Assembly (NCBI GenBank): GCA_937891015.1
Contig: CALAPY010000003.1
Coordinates: forward strand, 1 to 63,944
Length of the DNA: 63,944 bases
From: UBA2108 sp002713215
GTDB lineage: Bacteria > Bacteroidota > Bacteroidia > Flavobacteriales_G > Salibacteraceae
Direction: 5' to 3'
A model generated the notes under the pieces. The model was given only the letters and a program-made list of their open reading frames with translations. It was not told the DNA's origin and searched no databases. A program made the position numbers and the translations under genes. Each line of letters begins with the position of its first letter. The first letter of the stretch is position 1. Shown piece after piece: positions 42,432 through 52,157 of the stretch.

Positions 42432-44912
42432 ATGATACACGAGGATACTTCGCGTAATAATGAAAATTTAGATAAGTACAAAGAACGCTTAACTAACTTT
42501 AGTCAGGAGTTCGAGATTGGTCTGTTTGTTCATTTGGCTCAAAAAAGCCTCCTCTTTGTGCTTGCTTTTTTTGTAATAGCTTTTATAAGTAGCTCTCTAT
42601 ACCTACGCTACACACAACCTATTTATAGTTCCTCCAGTATTCTGCAGCTTAAAGAACAAAACAGAGCCACGCAGGTCCTTGACCTTGAGCGAATGAACGA
42701 AAAAGCAGATATCTCTGCCGACATTGAAATTATTCGGTCCAAGGAATTTTTAAAAACCATTTTCGCCAAACTTCCTTTAACCATTAGTTACTATACCGAA
42801 GGAGAATTTCTAACCTTCGAGCATTATAAATCTTGTCCGTTCGAGGTTAAGTTTGAGATTAAATCTCCAGAGGCTTTTGGTAAAGACTACTACGTCTATT
42901 TTGAATCTGAAAAAGAACTGATTCTTACCATTGAAAATGGTAAAGAAACCGTAGAAAAACGACTGTCCACCAACAAGTGGGAAGACTTGGGGTTTGTAGA
43001 ACTTAAATTCATAATCATTGATTTTGACATCATAAAAAGTGAGCAGACCGACCTATCTAACAATGACTTCTATTTCAGGCTAAACTCAGATGCAGAAATA
43101 ATAAGCAAATACAGCAAAAGTCTAAAGGTGAAATTGCTTAACCAGGCAGCCAACTCTGTGGAGATTTCCTTTTCGGACTATAACCCTAGGAAGGCAGCGG
43201 ATTTGTCCAATGCCATATCGGGAGGATTTATCGACTACGATTTGCAACGGCAAATAACCAGTTCGAACCAGATTCTGGAATTTATCGATCATCAATCCAG
43301 CGAAGTATTTACCAGGCTAAAGAGTTCCGAAGTTTCCATTCAGGAGTTTAAGATTGACAACAAGGTCTCCAAAACGGAGAACTTCACGGAAATGTATATC
43401 GATCGACTGGCTTTGTTGGAAGAGGAGCTTATAAAACTTGAATTGGAAAAAGACATTCTTGATGAACTAAAAGCTGCCAGCGATGGTGAAAAGGATTCAG
43501 TTGATGTATATGACCTGCTTCCATTACTTGCCGGCACGCAATTCGAAATTGGAATTAAAAAACAAATTCAGTTTCTACATGAATTGTTATTGGAACGTGA
43601 ACAATCGCTCTATGAGGTAACAGCAGATAATGGACGTGTAAAAAACCTCGAATATCAGATTTCGATCCAGAAAAAGCTATTGGTTGAAAGCATTAACAGC
43701 TCCAGCAATAAGATTGAAAGTCGCATGCAAAATGTCGAACAGAAAATCAAAGACATTGAGGATACATTTACCGGACTCCCCTTACAGGAGCTCAAGTACA
43801 ACCGCCTGAAAAGGGTGTTTTCAATTAATGAAAAGTTTTATACGCTTTTACTTGAAAAGAAGGCGGAGTATTCTATTTCCAATGCGGGAATTACCCCGGA
43901 AAGTGTTATCCTGGAAAAAGCCATTCCTCCCAGTATGCCAATTTCACCTAACCGGAATATGGTTTACATTGTTTTCTTTGTGATAGCTGCCGTATTCAGT
44001 ACCATTTTGGTTATTATTCGATACCTGCTATACAATAGCATTGGCTCCTTGAATGAAATCGTTAAACTGACACACGCTTCAGTTGGTACTCTAGGGGTTG
44101 TACCTAAAGTAAAGGACAATATACCGGTATCGCAACTTGTGGTGGACAAAAAACCAAAATCGATCCTGGCTGAATCGTTTCGTGGAATTCGTACCAATCT
44201 TCAGTTCTTATCCACCAAAAAAACAGGACCTAAGGTACTAGCAGTAACCTCTACCATATCAGGAGAAGGAAAAACCTTTGTTGCCATTAATTTGGGAGGA
44301 ATCATCGCATTTGGAGGAAAGAAGGTAATCATTCTGGATTTGGATATGAGAAAACCCAAAATTCATAAAGGGTTTAACGTCGGTAATAAGAACGGAATGA
44401 GTACACTATTGATCGGTAAAGATAAAATTGCCGATACCGTTCAAAAAAGCCAACTCGACAACCTCCATTTTATCACCGCAGGCCCTGTTCCTCCGAATCC
44501 ATCAGAGCTTATTATCAATGGCAACCTGGAAAAAATTGTTGAAGAACTAAAAGAAATGTACGACCTGATTATCATTGATAACCCTCCTGTTGGATTGGTT
44601 ACCGATGGAATCGAAGCCTTAAAAATGGCAGACTACCCACTTTATATTTTCCGGGCAGAATATTCGAAAAGATCCTTTGTTCAAATGGTCGATCGAATAG
44701 TAAATGAGAATAAGATTACGAAGCTTGCTGTAGTACTCAACGGTGTTGATATTCAGGGTAGAAAGTATGGTTATAACTACAGCTATGGATATGGATATGG
44801 CTACGGTTATGGCTATGGATACGGTTATGGCTACGGAGGTTATTACGAAGAATCAGAAGATCGTGATGTTCAATCCAGGGCATTTATGAGAAAATTTAGA
44901 AGCAAAGGCTAG
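42432..44912 (+). CDS. Wzc-like polysaccharide co-polymerase and tyrosine autokinase
   Basis: An 826-residue inner-membrane protein. Wzz domain with two TM helices (about 37-58 and 512-535), a long periplasmic coiled coil (about 270-470), and a cytosolic BY-kinase domain. The kinase Walker A STISGEGKT starts near 610, with the Walker A' VIILDLDMRKPK soon after. The C-terminus carries a run of Tyr-Gly repeats near 783-801, a probable phosphorylation cluster. It controls polymer length and export. Confidence 0.94.
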   Translation: MIHEDTSRNNENLDKYKERLTNFSQEFEIGLFVHLAQKSLLFVLAFFVIAFISSSLYLRYTQPIYSSSSILQLKEQNRATQVLDLERMNEKADISADIEIIRSKEFLKTIFAKLPLTISYYTEGEFLTFEHYKSCPFEVKFEIKSPEAFGKDYYVYFESEKELILTIENGKETVEKRLSTNKWEDLGFVELKFIIIDFDIIKSEQTDLSNNDFYFRLNSDAEIISKYSKSLKVKLLNQAANSVEISFSDYNPRKAADLSNAISGGFIDYDLQRQITSSNQILEFIDHQSSEVFTRLKSSEVSIQEFKIDNKVSKTENFTEMYIDRLALLEEELIKLELEKDILDELKAASDGEKDSVDVYDLLPLLAGTQFEIGIKKQIQFLHELLLEREQSLYEVTADNGRVKNLEYQISIQKKLLVESINSSSNKIESRMQNVEQKIKDIEDTFTGLPLQELKYNRLKRVFSINEKFYTLLLEKKAEYSISNAGITPESVILEKAIPPSMPISPNRNMVYIVFFVIAAVFSTILVIIRYLLYNSIGSLNEIVKLTHASVGTLGVVPKVKDNIPVSQLVVDKKPKSILAESFRGIRTNLQFLSTKKTGPKVLAVTSTISGEGKTFVAINLGGIIAFGGKKVIILDLDMRKPKIHKGFNVGNKNGMSTLLIGKDKIADTVQKSQLDNLHFITAGPVPPNPSELIINGNLEKIVEELKEMYDLIIIDNPPVGLVTDGIEALKMADYPLYIFRAEYSKRSFVQMVDRIVNENKITKLAVVLNGVDIQGRKYGYNYSYGYGYGYGYGYGYGYGYGGYYEESEDRDVQSRAFMRKFRSKG
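44779..44842 (+). repeat. In-frame TATGGN-type hexanucleotide run encoding (Tyr-Gly)n
   Basis: About nine to ten consecutive TAY-GGN units in the Wzc tail. The codons vary (TATGGA, TATGGC, TACGGT), so exact slippage units are short, but length change would stay in frame for six-base steps. Confidence 0.75.
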
Positions 44913-44914
44913 TA

Positions 44915-45466
44915 ATGGAAATTATTGAAGAGGCTTTAAATGGGGTTAAGTTGTTAAAACCTCGGGTTTTTGAGGATCATCGTGGATACTTCTACGAACC
45001 TTATAACATCAATGCTTTTAAAAAAATTGGCATAACCGATACTTTTATCCAGGATAACCAGTCCCTTTCGGTAGAACACGGAGTACTTAGGGGACTTCAT
45101 TTTCAGAATGTACCTTATGCCCAGGCAAAATTGGTTCGGGTTATTTTTGGTAAAGTCCTGGACGTTGCAGTAGATATTCGAAAAGGATCTCCAACTTATG
45201 GCCAACAATTTTCTGCTATTCTTTCTCAGGAAAACAAACACCTGATGTACATTCCTGAAGGGTTTGCACACGGTTTTGCAACCCTTGCACCAAATACTTT
45301 ATTCAGTTATAAGTGCAGCAATGTGTATGATAAAGATTCTGAAGAAGGGATTGCGTGGGATGATGCGGATTTAAATATCGATTGGGGAGTAAGTTCTCCA
45401 ATTCTTTCAGAAAAGGACAAAGTTCAAACAAAGCTTGCTGCTTTTACAAGCAAATTTGATTACTAG
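44915..45466 (+). CDS. rfbC: dTDP-4-dehydrorhamnose 3,5-epimerase
   Basis: A 183-residue cupin epimerase for dTDP-L-rhamnose synthesis. Visible motifs: EDHRGYFYEPYN, the catalytic histidine region LRGLHFQ, the Tyr-containing FAHGFATLAP and the KCSNVYD strand. It starts two bases after wzc. rfbA, rfbB and rfbD are not in this window. Confidence 0.95.
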   Translation: MEIIEEALNGVKLLKPRVFEDHRGYFYEPYNINAFKKIGITDTFIQDNQSLSVEHGVLRGLHFQNVPYAQAKLVRVIFGKVLDVAVDIRKGSPTYGQQFSAILSQENKHLMYIPEGFAHGFATLAPNTLFSYKCSNVYDKDSEEGIAWDDADLNIDWGVSSPILSEKDKVQTKLAAFTSKFDY

Positions 45467-45471
45467 TAGTT

Positions 45472-46569
45472 ATGAGTCAAATCGATACGTTCAAATACGT
45501 TGGGCTATTTACTTTCGCTGTATTGCTATCGGTGCTTCTTAACACCATCTTTTTAAAATTCTCTAAAAACCTGGGGCAACGACATGTCGATGAAGGAATG
45601 ATTCGCTGGTCATCGGTTACCAAACCTTCACTGGGAGGTATTTCCTTTTATATCCTGTTTCTGGTAACTTACTCCATCTATACCATTTTCTTTAATCGTG
45701 GAACTGACCTCCTCAACCTGCAACACATAGGAATCTTGATTTCTTCCGGAATGGGTTTTCTAATGGGATTATCGGATGATGCTTACAACACGAACCCACT
45801 TCTTAAGTTTTTGGTTCAGATTGCCTGTGGAGGGGTGCTAATACTTACCGGAACTTACATATCTATATTTGAACTCCAGTTGTTCAACTACATCTTTACC
45901 ATATTGTGGGTAGTTGCGGTAATGAATAGTATTAATATGCTTGATAACATGGATGCCATTACCACCCTGGCTTCCATTTTTATCCTGTTTAGTGCACTTA
46001 CCTGTGCCTGGGTAAGCCCCGATTTCAACCAATTCTACATGACTACTTTATTGGGAGTAGCAGGAGGCCTGATTGGTTTTCTGTTCTTTAATTGGAACCC
46101 CTCAAAAATGTTTATGGGAGACACGGGCAGCCAGTTCCTGGGAATCTTTTTAGCAGCCATCGGAATTATCTTTTTCTGGAATAACAAAGGAATTACCGAA
46201 GACGAAGCCATAACCAAGCAGTTTACCATAACGGTACTGGCTTTTATTATTCCTATTAGCGATACATTAACGGTCATTATCAATCGATTGCGCCGAGGAC
46301 AAAGCCCATTTGTAGGAGGAAAAGACCACACCACCCATCATTTGAATTACCTGGGGTTAACCGATCGTAATGTAGCTCGGGTATACATTGTTATTGGATT
46401 TATTTCCTTCATTTTGATCTATTTGATTGTTAATAAATTTCACATTTGGAGCCATATGCTCACAGCCCTTTTTCTATCTTTCTTCGTGATAGTTTTTGGA
46501 ACTTTATTTGCAATTACGCAATTGCCAAAAACAAAAGAAAAATTTAAAAAGAGCAATGGAAATAAGTAA
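45472..46569 (+). CDS. WecA-like undecaprenyl-phosphate sugar-1-phosphate transferase
   Basis: A 365-residue integral membrane enzyme with about ten to eleven helices. Cytosolic loops contain the catalytic pieces: GLSDDAYNTNP (the DDxx motif), MNSINMLDNMDAI and GDTGSQFLG. It transfers HexNAc-1-phosphate to undecaprenyl phosphate to start a polysaccharide. Its C-terminus overlaps the beginning of the lytic transglycosylase gene by 14 nt. Confidence 0.93.
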   Translation: MSQIDTFKYVGLFTFAVLLSVLLNTIFLKFSKNLGQRHVDEGMIRWSSVTKPSLGGISFYILFLVTYSIYTIFFNRGTDLLNLQHIGILISSGMGFLMGLSDDAYNTNPLLKFLVQIACGGVLILTGTYISIFELQLFNYIFTILWVVAVMNSINMLDNMDAITTLASIFILFSALTCAWVSPDFNQFYMTTLLGVAGGLIGFLFFNWNPSKMFMGDTGSQFLGIFLAAIGIIFFWNNKGITEDEAITKQFTITVLAFIIPISDTLTVIINRLRRGQSPFVGGKDHTTHHLNYLGLTDRNVARVYIVIGFISFILIYLIVNKFHIWSHMLTALFLSFFVIVFGTLFAITQLPKTKEKFKKSNGNK

Positions 46570-47554
46570 AACGTTAAGTAAGTTATCCTTCTTTGGTGCT
46601 GGAATTGGCTTAGCTGCAGTTGTATTTTACCTTTTCACCTATTCTACCTACGAAGAGAAAGAAAATGTTTCTCATCAGCGTATGTTCAATCAGAACTACC
46701 AGATTTATACCCTTAATTTGCCTTCAGAAATTGATTTTGCGGGAGAACAGGTTCCTACTCAGCTAATCGATGTTGGCGAAAAGCTAGACCGGGAATTGTT
46801 AGTTAATACCTACTGGCAATCCAACGGTTTTCTGCTCATGAAAAGGGCCAATCGATGGTTTCCCGTTATTGAACCGATCTTGAAAAAGAACAATGTTCCC
46901 GATGATTTTAAATACCTGGCCTTAATCGAAAGTGGACTCACCCCCATTGTATCTCCTGCCGGTGCTACCGGGTTTTGGCAAATCATGAAATCGACCGGAA
47001 AGGAATATGGACTTACCATCAACGATCAGATTGATGAAAGATACCATGTAGAAAAATCGACAGAGGCAGCCTGTCAGTACTTGTTGGAAGCCAAAGAAAA
47101 ATTTGGATCATGGACCTCAGCTGCTTCGAGTTACAACATGGGCATGAACGGAATGCAACGTCAGATGGAAAAACAGCGCGTATCCAGCTATTACGATTTA
47201 CTGTTAAATGAAGAAACATCGCGTTATGTTTTCCGCATCATTGCTTTGAAATACATTCTTGCTAACCCACAGCAGTTTGGATTCAATTACCGAATGAAAG
47301 ACCTGTACCCGTCAATTCCGACTGAAGAAATTCAATTGGATAGTTCCGTTACCAACTTTGCTTATTATGCCAAGGAAATTGGTATTAATTACAAGGTACT
47401 GAAGTATTTCAATCCTTGGTTGCGAAAACCCTATCTAAAAAACTCGTCCAATAAGACCTACACATTGCTTATTCCAACGGAAGAATACCGAAATAAACTC
47501 ATGTTAGAAACTCCGAATTTTAAACCGGATACCACCAATTCCGATTCCCTATAA
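46556..47554 (+). CDS. Membrane-anchored lytic transglycosylase (SLT family)
   Basis: 332 residues from ATG 46556 (MEISKTLSKLSFFGAG). A single N-terminal helix (about 12-29) is followed by an SLT domain. The catalytic Glu is 125 (LALIESGLTPIVSPAGATGFWQIM) with later SSYNMGMNGM. The C-terminal ~70 residues look like a LysM-like or extra domain. It cleaves peptidoglycan, perhaps to let the polysaccharide export machinery pass. It sits 11 nt before uvrA. Confidence 0.9.
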   Translation: MEISKTLSKLSFFGAGIGLAAVVFYLFTYSTYEEKENVSHQRMFNQNYQIYTLNLPSEIDFAGEQVPTQLIDVGEKLDRELLVNTYWQSNGFLLMKRANRWFPVIEPILKKNNVPDDFKYLALIESGLTPIVSPAGATGFWQIMKSTGKEYGLTINDQIDERYHVEKSTEAACQYLLEAKEKFGSWTSAASSYNMGMNGMQRQMEKQRVSSYYDLLLNEETSRYVFRIIALKYILANPQQFGFNYRMKDLYPSIPTEEIQLDSSVTNFAYYAKEIGINYKVLKYFNPWLRKPYLKNSSNKTYTLLIPTEEYRNKLMLETPNFKPDTTNSDSL

Positions 47555-47565
47555 CCTGAATAAAA

Positions 47566-50382
47566 TTGAGTGAGTTTCTAGAAGTTTATGGTGCCAGAGA
47601 GCATAATCTGAAAAATATTTCAGTCACTATTCCCAGGGATAAACTGGTTGTTGTTACCGGTTTTAGCGGGAGCGGAAAATCCTCATTGGCCTTCGATACC
47701 ATTTATGCAGAAGGACAACGCAGGTACATTGAAAGTTTTGCCAGCTATGCACGGCAATTCATTGGCACCCTGGAACGGCCCGATGTAGACAAAATTAATG
47801 GCTTAAGCCCTGTAATATCCATTGAACAGAAGACGGTAAATAAAAGCCCCCGTTCAACGGTGGGAACCATAACAGAAATCTATGACTTTATACGTCTGTT
47901 GTATGCCAGGGCCTCCGATGCCTACTCTTACAATACCGGTGAAAAAATGGTTCAGTACTCCGACCCGGAAATTCTGGATTTGATTTATAGCCTGTTTCCG
48001 GATAAGAAGTTATTGCTATTGGCCCCCGTGGTTCGAGGCAGAAAAGGTCATTACCGGGAACTGTTTCAAAGCATTCGAAAGAAAGGCTTCCTTAGGGTTC
48101 GGGTCGATGGCGAGATCATGGAAATTGAGCCCAAAATGCAGGTCGATCGTTACAAAACCCATGATATTGAAGTAGTAGTAGATCGGGTTAAAGTGGAAGA
48201 CAATGCGCGTCCGCGAATTGCTGAATCACTGAAATTGGCCATGCGCATGGGTAAGAATGTGATTATGGTACTGGAACCCGAATCGGGGCAAAACCGATAC
48301 CTCAGTAGAAACCTCATGTGTCCTACCACCGGTATTGCGTACGACCTGCCTGCCCCTAATCTTTTCAGTTTCAATTCACCCAAGGGTGCTTGTCCCAACT
48401 GCAACGGATTAGGTGAAGTTTCTGAAATTGACCTGAAAAAGATTATTCCAAACGACAAATTGAGCATTAAGCAGGGTGGAATTGCACCGCTTGGAAAATT
48501 TAAAAGTTCATGGATTTTTAAGCAGGTAGAAGCTATAGGAGAAAAATACAATTTCAAGCTTACCGACCCCATCAATAAGTTACCGCCAGAAGCCATAAAC
48601 GAAATCCTGTATGGCTCAAATGAATCACTCGTAATTAAAAGTAAAATGGCCGGTGTTACCAGTTCCTATTCAAGTTTGTTTGAAGGAGTGGTCAACTTTA
48701 TTACCAACGCTATTGGCGAAGATTTTGGTGCCGGCTACCAACGATGGGCCAGCGGGTTTATGAACAAGGTGGAATGTCCAGAGTGCCATGGAAGCCGGTT
48801 GAAAAAAGAAGCCCTCTATTTTAAAATAGGTGATAAAAATATAGGCGATTTGGCTTCGATGAACATTGTCCACCTCAAGGAATGGTTCAATGGCATTGAA
48901 AGTCGATTGGATGAAAAGCAAAATGTAATCGCCCATGACGTATTAAAAGAGATTAGGACCCGAATTGATTTCCTTTTTAGTGTCGGGCTGGATTATTTGA
49001 CCCTGAACCGATCGGCAAAAACCCTAAGCGGTGGAGAAGCACAGCGGATTCGACTGGCCACCCAAATTGGGTCGCAGCTGGTTGGGGTACTTTACATTTT
49101 GGACGAACCCAGTATTGGTTTACACCAGCGTGACAACGATCGGTTGATTCAGGCGCTAAAAAACCTGAGAGACGTTGGTAATTCGGTTATGGTGGTGGAA
49201 CATGATAAAGACATGATTCTTAATGCCGATCACGTGCTGGACATTGGTCCCGGAGCCGGTGTACACGGAGGAGAAATTGTGGCCGAAGGTAGTCCTGATC
49301 AAATTTTAGGTGCTCCCACGGTTACCGCTGATTATTTAAGCGGAAGAAAGGAAATAGAAATTCCAAAAAAGGTTAGAAAAGGAAGCGGCAAAAAACTAAC
49401 ACTTACAGGAGCAAAGGGAAACAACCTAAACAACGTAACCGTAAACTTTCCATTGGGCAAATTCATTGTGGTTACGGGTGTTTCGGGCTCTGGAAAATCC
49501 ACCCTTATCAACTCCACCCTCTACCCCATTTTGAACCACCACTTTTTTAGAGCGGTTAAAAAACCACTGGAGTACAAATCAATAAAAGGACTTGAGCACA
49601 TTGATAAGGTTATAGAAATTGATCAAAAGGCCATTGGTAGAACCCCACGTTCAAACCCGGCTACCTACAGCGGAGTTTTCACCGATATCCGATCCTTGTT
49701 TTCCAGGCTACCAGAAGCTCAAATCAGAGGTTATAAACCGGGTCGTTTTTCCTTTAATGTTAAAGGCGGACGTTGTGAAACCTGTAAGGGAGCTGGAGTA
49801 AAAACCATTGAAATGAACTTTTTGCCCGACGTGTATGTTCATTGCGAAGAATGTGATGGTAAAAGGTACAACCGCGAAACGCTTGAGGTCCGTTACAAAG
49901 GAAAGTCCATTTCCGATGTACTCAACATGACAATAGAAGATGCAGTGGAATTTTTTGAGCACATTCCTTCTATTCTGCAAAAAATTAAAACCCTTAAGGA
50001 TGTAGGCTTGGGTTACATTACCCTGGGCCAAAGCAGTACTACCCTTTCGGGTGGTGAAGCTCAACGGGTAAAACTAGCTGCTGAATTGTCGAAACGGGAT
50101 ACAGGAAACACCTTCTACATCCTCGACGAACCTACTACAGGCTTGCATTTTGAAGACATTCGGGTATTGCTTGAAGTGCTTAACAAATTGGTCGATCATG
50201 GGAATACGGTTTTGGTGATTGAACACAACATGGACATCATAAAAATTGCCGATCACATCATTGACCTGGGCCCTGAAGGAGGAGACAAAGGGGGACAACT
50301 GGTTTTCCACGGAACGGTTAAAAACCTATTACAAGCTAAAGACTCCTATACCGGAGAATATTTGAAAAAGGACCTGGGTTAA
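47566..50382 (+). CDS. uvrA: Excinuclease ABC subunit A
   Basis: A 938-residue DNA damage recognition ATPase of nucleotide excision repair. The start codon is TTG at 47566, 11 nt after the previous gene; there is no earlier in-frame ATG. Two ABC modules are visible: P-loops GFSGSGKSSLA (about 32) and GVSGSGKSTLI (about 641), each with LSGGEAQR. The two zinc fingers are CPECHGSR-like with CPNCNGLG, and CETCKGAG with CEECDGKRY. Nothing abnormal in length. It appears to be part of the preceding transcript, an unusual place for it. Confidence 0.97.
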   Translation: MSEFLEVYGAREHNLKNISVTIPRDKLVVVTGFSGSGKSSLAFDTIYAEGQRRYIESFASYARQFIGTLERPDVDKINGLSPVISIEQKTVNKSPRSTVGTITEIYDFIRLLYARASDAYSYNTGEKMVQYSDPEILDLIYSLFPDKKLLLLAPVVRGRKGHYRELFQSIRKKGFLRVRVDGEIMEIEPKMQVDRYKTHDIEVVVDRVKVEDNARPRIAESLKLAMRMGKNVIMVLEPESGQNRYLSRNLMCPTTGIAYDLPAPNLFSFNSPKGACPNCNGLGEVSEIDLKKIIPNDKLSIKQGGIAPLGKFKSSWIFKQVEAIGEKYNFKLTDPINKLPPEAINEILYGSNESLVIKSKMAGVTSSYSSLFEGVVNFITNAIGEDFGAGYQRWASGFMNKVECPECHGSRLKKEALYFKIGDKNIGDLASMNIVHLKEWFNGIESRLDEKQNVIAHDVLKEIRTRIDFLFSVGLDYLTLNRSAKTLSGGEAQRIRLATQIGSQLVGVLYILDEPSIGLHQRDNDRLIQALKNLRDVGNSVMVVEHDKDMILNADHVLDIGPGAGVHGGEIVAEGSPDQILGAPTVTADYLSGRKEIEIPKKVRKGSGKKLTLTGAKGNNLNNVTVNFPLGKFIVVTGVSGSGKSTLINSTLYPILNHHFFRAVKKPLEYKSIKGLEHIDKVIEIDQKAIGRTPRSNPATYSGVFTDIRSLFSRLPEAQIRGYKPGRFSFNVKGGRCETCKGAGVKTIEMNFLPDVYVHCEECDGKRYNRETLEVRYKGKSISDVLNMTIEDAVEFFEHIPSILQKIKTLKDVGLGYITLGQSSTTLSGGEAQRVKLAAELSKRDTGNTFYILDEPTTGLHFEDIRVLLEVLNKLVDHGNTVLVIEHNMDIIKIADHIIDLGPEGGDKGGQLVFHGTVKNLLQAKDSYTGEYLKKDLG

Positions 50383-50409
50383 GGTTTAATCAACCAAATT
50401 CCCTTAAAA

Positions 50410-51555
50410 TCACTGTTCGTAAATCTCCGATTCCGGATAAAAGGTTAACCAGGCAAAAGCAAAATGGTTGCTGTAGCGCTCCGGTGTAAGTTCCTTTCCC
50501 TTCAATTTACCACTGATGCAGCGCCCCGTTATATCCCAAGAACTTCCTGTTTCCTGGTCTACAAAAACTTCTTTTTCTTTTTTGAAAGTTAGAACACTTC
50601 CATCAACTTCCGAAGAGAACATGGTAACCGAGCCTACCGCTTTGGATTTGGAAATATCCTTCTGATCCAGTATGGAAATCAACCCCGGTTTATAGAATAT
50701 TACTATGTTCTTATCGTCATAGGAATCGTTAATCACTCCCTTTTGAGCAATAGCTGAATAGGGATAAATTTTATATCCGTTCTTTCCCTCCAAATCAATA
50801 ACTCTTTCCATGGCCGGTAGCCTTTTGTCCAGTTTGGAATAATCGTAGTAACGACTATAGGGTTTGTTCAATTGATTGTCGTAACTCTCGTATGGGTTTG
50901 TTCCATATTGTTCTTCAGACGATGTGCCATTCTTAGGAGACAGAATCTTACCATCCGGGTACCTTTCAAAAAATTCCCTGACCGAAATTACCATGGACGG
51001 AATTACCTTCAACTCCACTCCGGAAAGTTCTCCAACCAACCCCTTACCGGTCAATTGCTGCCACCAGGTTTCGGTCTGTTTATCGGCCATAACCATATCG
51101 CTGTTTCTTAGCATTCCCGATACTTCAAACTCAAAAACATATTCCTTTCCTTTATACGTCAATCTTCTATCGTAAACCACACTGGAATTACACAAGGGAC
51201 AATAAGTTGGGAGAATGGGAATTCCTCCCAAACTGTCGTTTGACATTTCATGCATGGTTAGCATGTTCATTGGGTAGGCCTTACTCTCCCCATTAATTGA
51301 TACCGCTATTACAGGTTCATATTGGTAAAAGCTGGCCAGTCCTGACTCTTTTTCCAGGAAATCGGGATAATTAATCGTTGGAAAGGAATGCCTGGGAAGA
51401 ACGGAAATTAATTCAGATAAAACAATATTTCGCTTCGAAGTGTCCGTATTCCATTTGTAGGGTACTTTTCTTGTATTCTGAATTTGAGCCAGCCCACTGT
51501 AACCTTGAATCAGGCATATTGCAATAACCCCAATAAATGGAATGATGTGTTTCAT
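50410..51555 (-). CDS. DUF3179 domain exported protein
   Basis: 381 residues from ATG 51555 (MKHIIPFIGVIAICLIQGYSG..., a signal peptide); an upstream in-frame start adds 17 residues. The DUF3179 hallmark GIPILPTYCPLCNSSVVYDR with its CxxC pair and the DGSVLTFKKE segment are present. The biochemical role of DUF3179 proteins is not established. The two cysteines may bind metal or heme. The SRPBCC gene lies 19 nt upstream on the same strand. Confidence 0.88.
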   Translation of the reverse strand: MKHIIPFIGVIAICLIQGYSGLAQIQNTRKVPYKWNTDTSKRNIVLSELISVLPRHSFPTINYPDFLEKESGLASFYQYEPVIAVSINGESKAYPMNMLTMHEMSNDSLGGIPILPTYCPLCNSSVVYDRRLTYKGKEYVFEFEVSGMLRNSDMVMADKQTETWWQQLTGKGLVGELSGVELKVIPSMVISVREFFERYPDGKILSPKNGTSSEEQYGTNPYESYDNQLNKPYSRYYDYSKLDKRLPAMERVIDLEGKNGYKIYPYSAIAQKGVINDSYDDKNIVIFYKPGLISILDQKDISKSKAVGSVTMFSSEVDGSVLTFKKEKEVFVDQETGSSWDITGRCISGKLKGKELTPERYSNHFAFAWLTFYPESEIYEQ

Positions 51556-51574
51556 AGGACCGGTAAAATCAATT

Positions 51575-52033
51575 CTATTTTGATTCCAGGTACCCTTTAA
51601 TATCATTTAGATCCTTGAGTAAGGCCTTCTTCATCGATCCCTTCATCATGGAACCCATTAATACCGAAAACACCTTGGCAAAAAAGGATTGTGCCTGGCC
51701 CTCGAAGGACATGGTCAGCTGTGATTTGTCGCCTACTTGTTCAATGGATAACCAGGATTTATAAATGGAGCCATGGCTCTCTGCACGTGTCTGATAATAC
51801 TCATTTTCTACATAGTCGGTTATCCACATGGTTTCAGTCGCCTCCTTGCCAAACAGTACCCGGGTTTCCTTCCACTTAAACCCAATGAGGGTATCAGCCG
51901 GTTTTTCCAAAACTTGCAGGTCTGTGATGCTTTCAATGTAATTGGAGCAATTTTCGAAATCAACAATAGCTTTCCAAACCTCTTCTCGTGGTTTATTTAT
52001 TTCTACAGAGACTGATAATTCCATAATGTCCAT
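51575..52033 (-). CDS. SRPBCC (START/polyketide cyclase-like) family protein
   Basis: A 152-residue single-domain protein with the SRPBCC pattern (VSVEINKPREEVWKAIVDFENCSNYIESI at the start, GFKWKETRVLFG, then a C-terminal helix). It would bind a hydrophobic ligand. The start may also be an ATG nine bases downstream (52024). It lies just upstream of the DUF3179 gene. Confidence 0.85.
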   Translation of the reverse strand: MDIMELSVSVEINKPREEVWKAIVDFENCSNYIESITDLQVLEKPADTLIGFKWKETRVLFGKEATETMWITDYVENEYYQTRAESHGSIYKSWLSIEQVGDKSQLTMSFEGQAQSFFAKVFSVLMGSMMKGSMKKALLKDLNDIKGYLESK

Positions 52034-52142
52034 TTTCCTGTTAATTAACTAATATTGAAACCCTTCTGGCATTCTTAACCGGTATCAAATTTAGTGTTTT
52101 CACCATTTAGTATTCGGTTAAGCCATCAGAATTTGATTCGTG

Positions 52143-52150
52143 TATTTTTG
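52143..52150 (+). promoter_or_regulatory. -7 box for the AraC-family gene
   Basis: TATTTTTG is an exact TAnnTTTG match and ends 7 nt before the ATG at 52158. Confidence 0.5.
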
Positions 52151-52157
52151 ATTCCTG

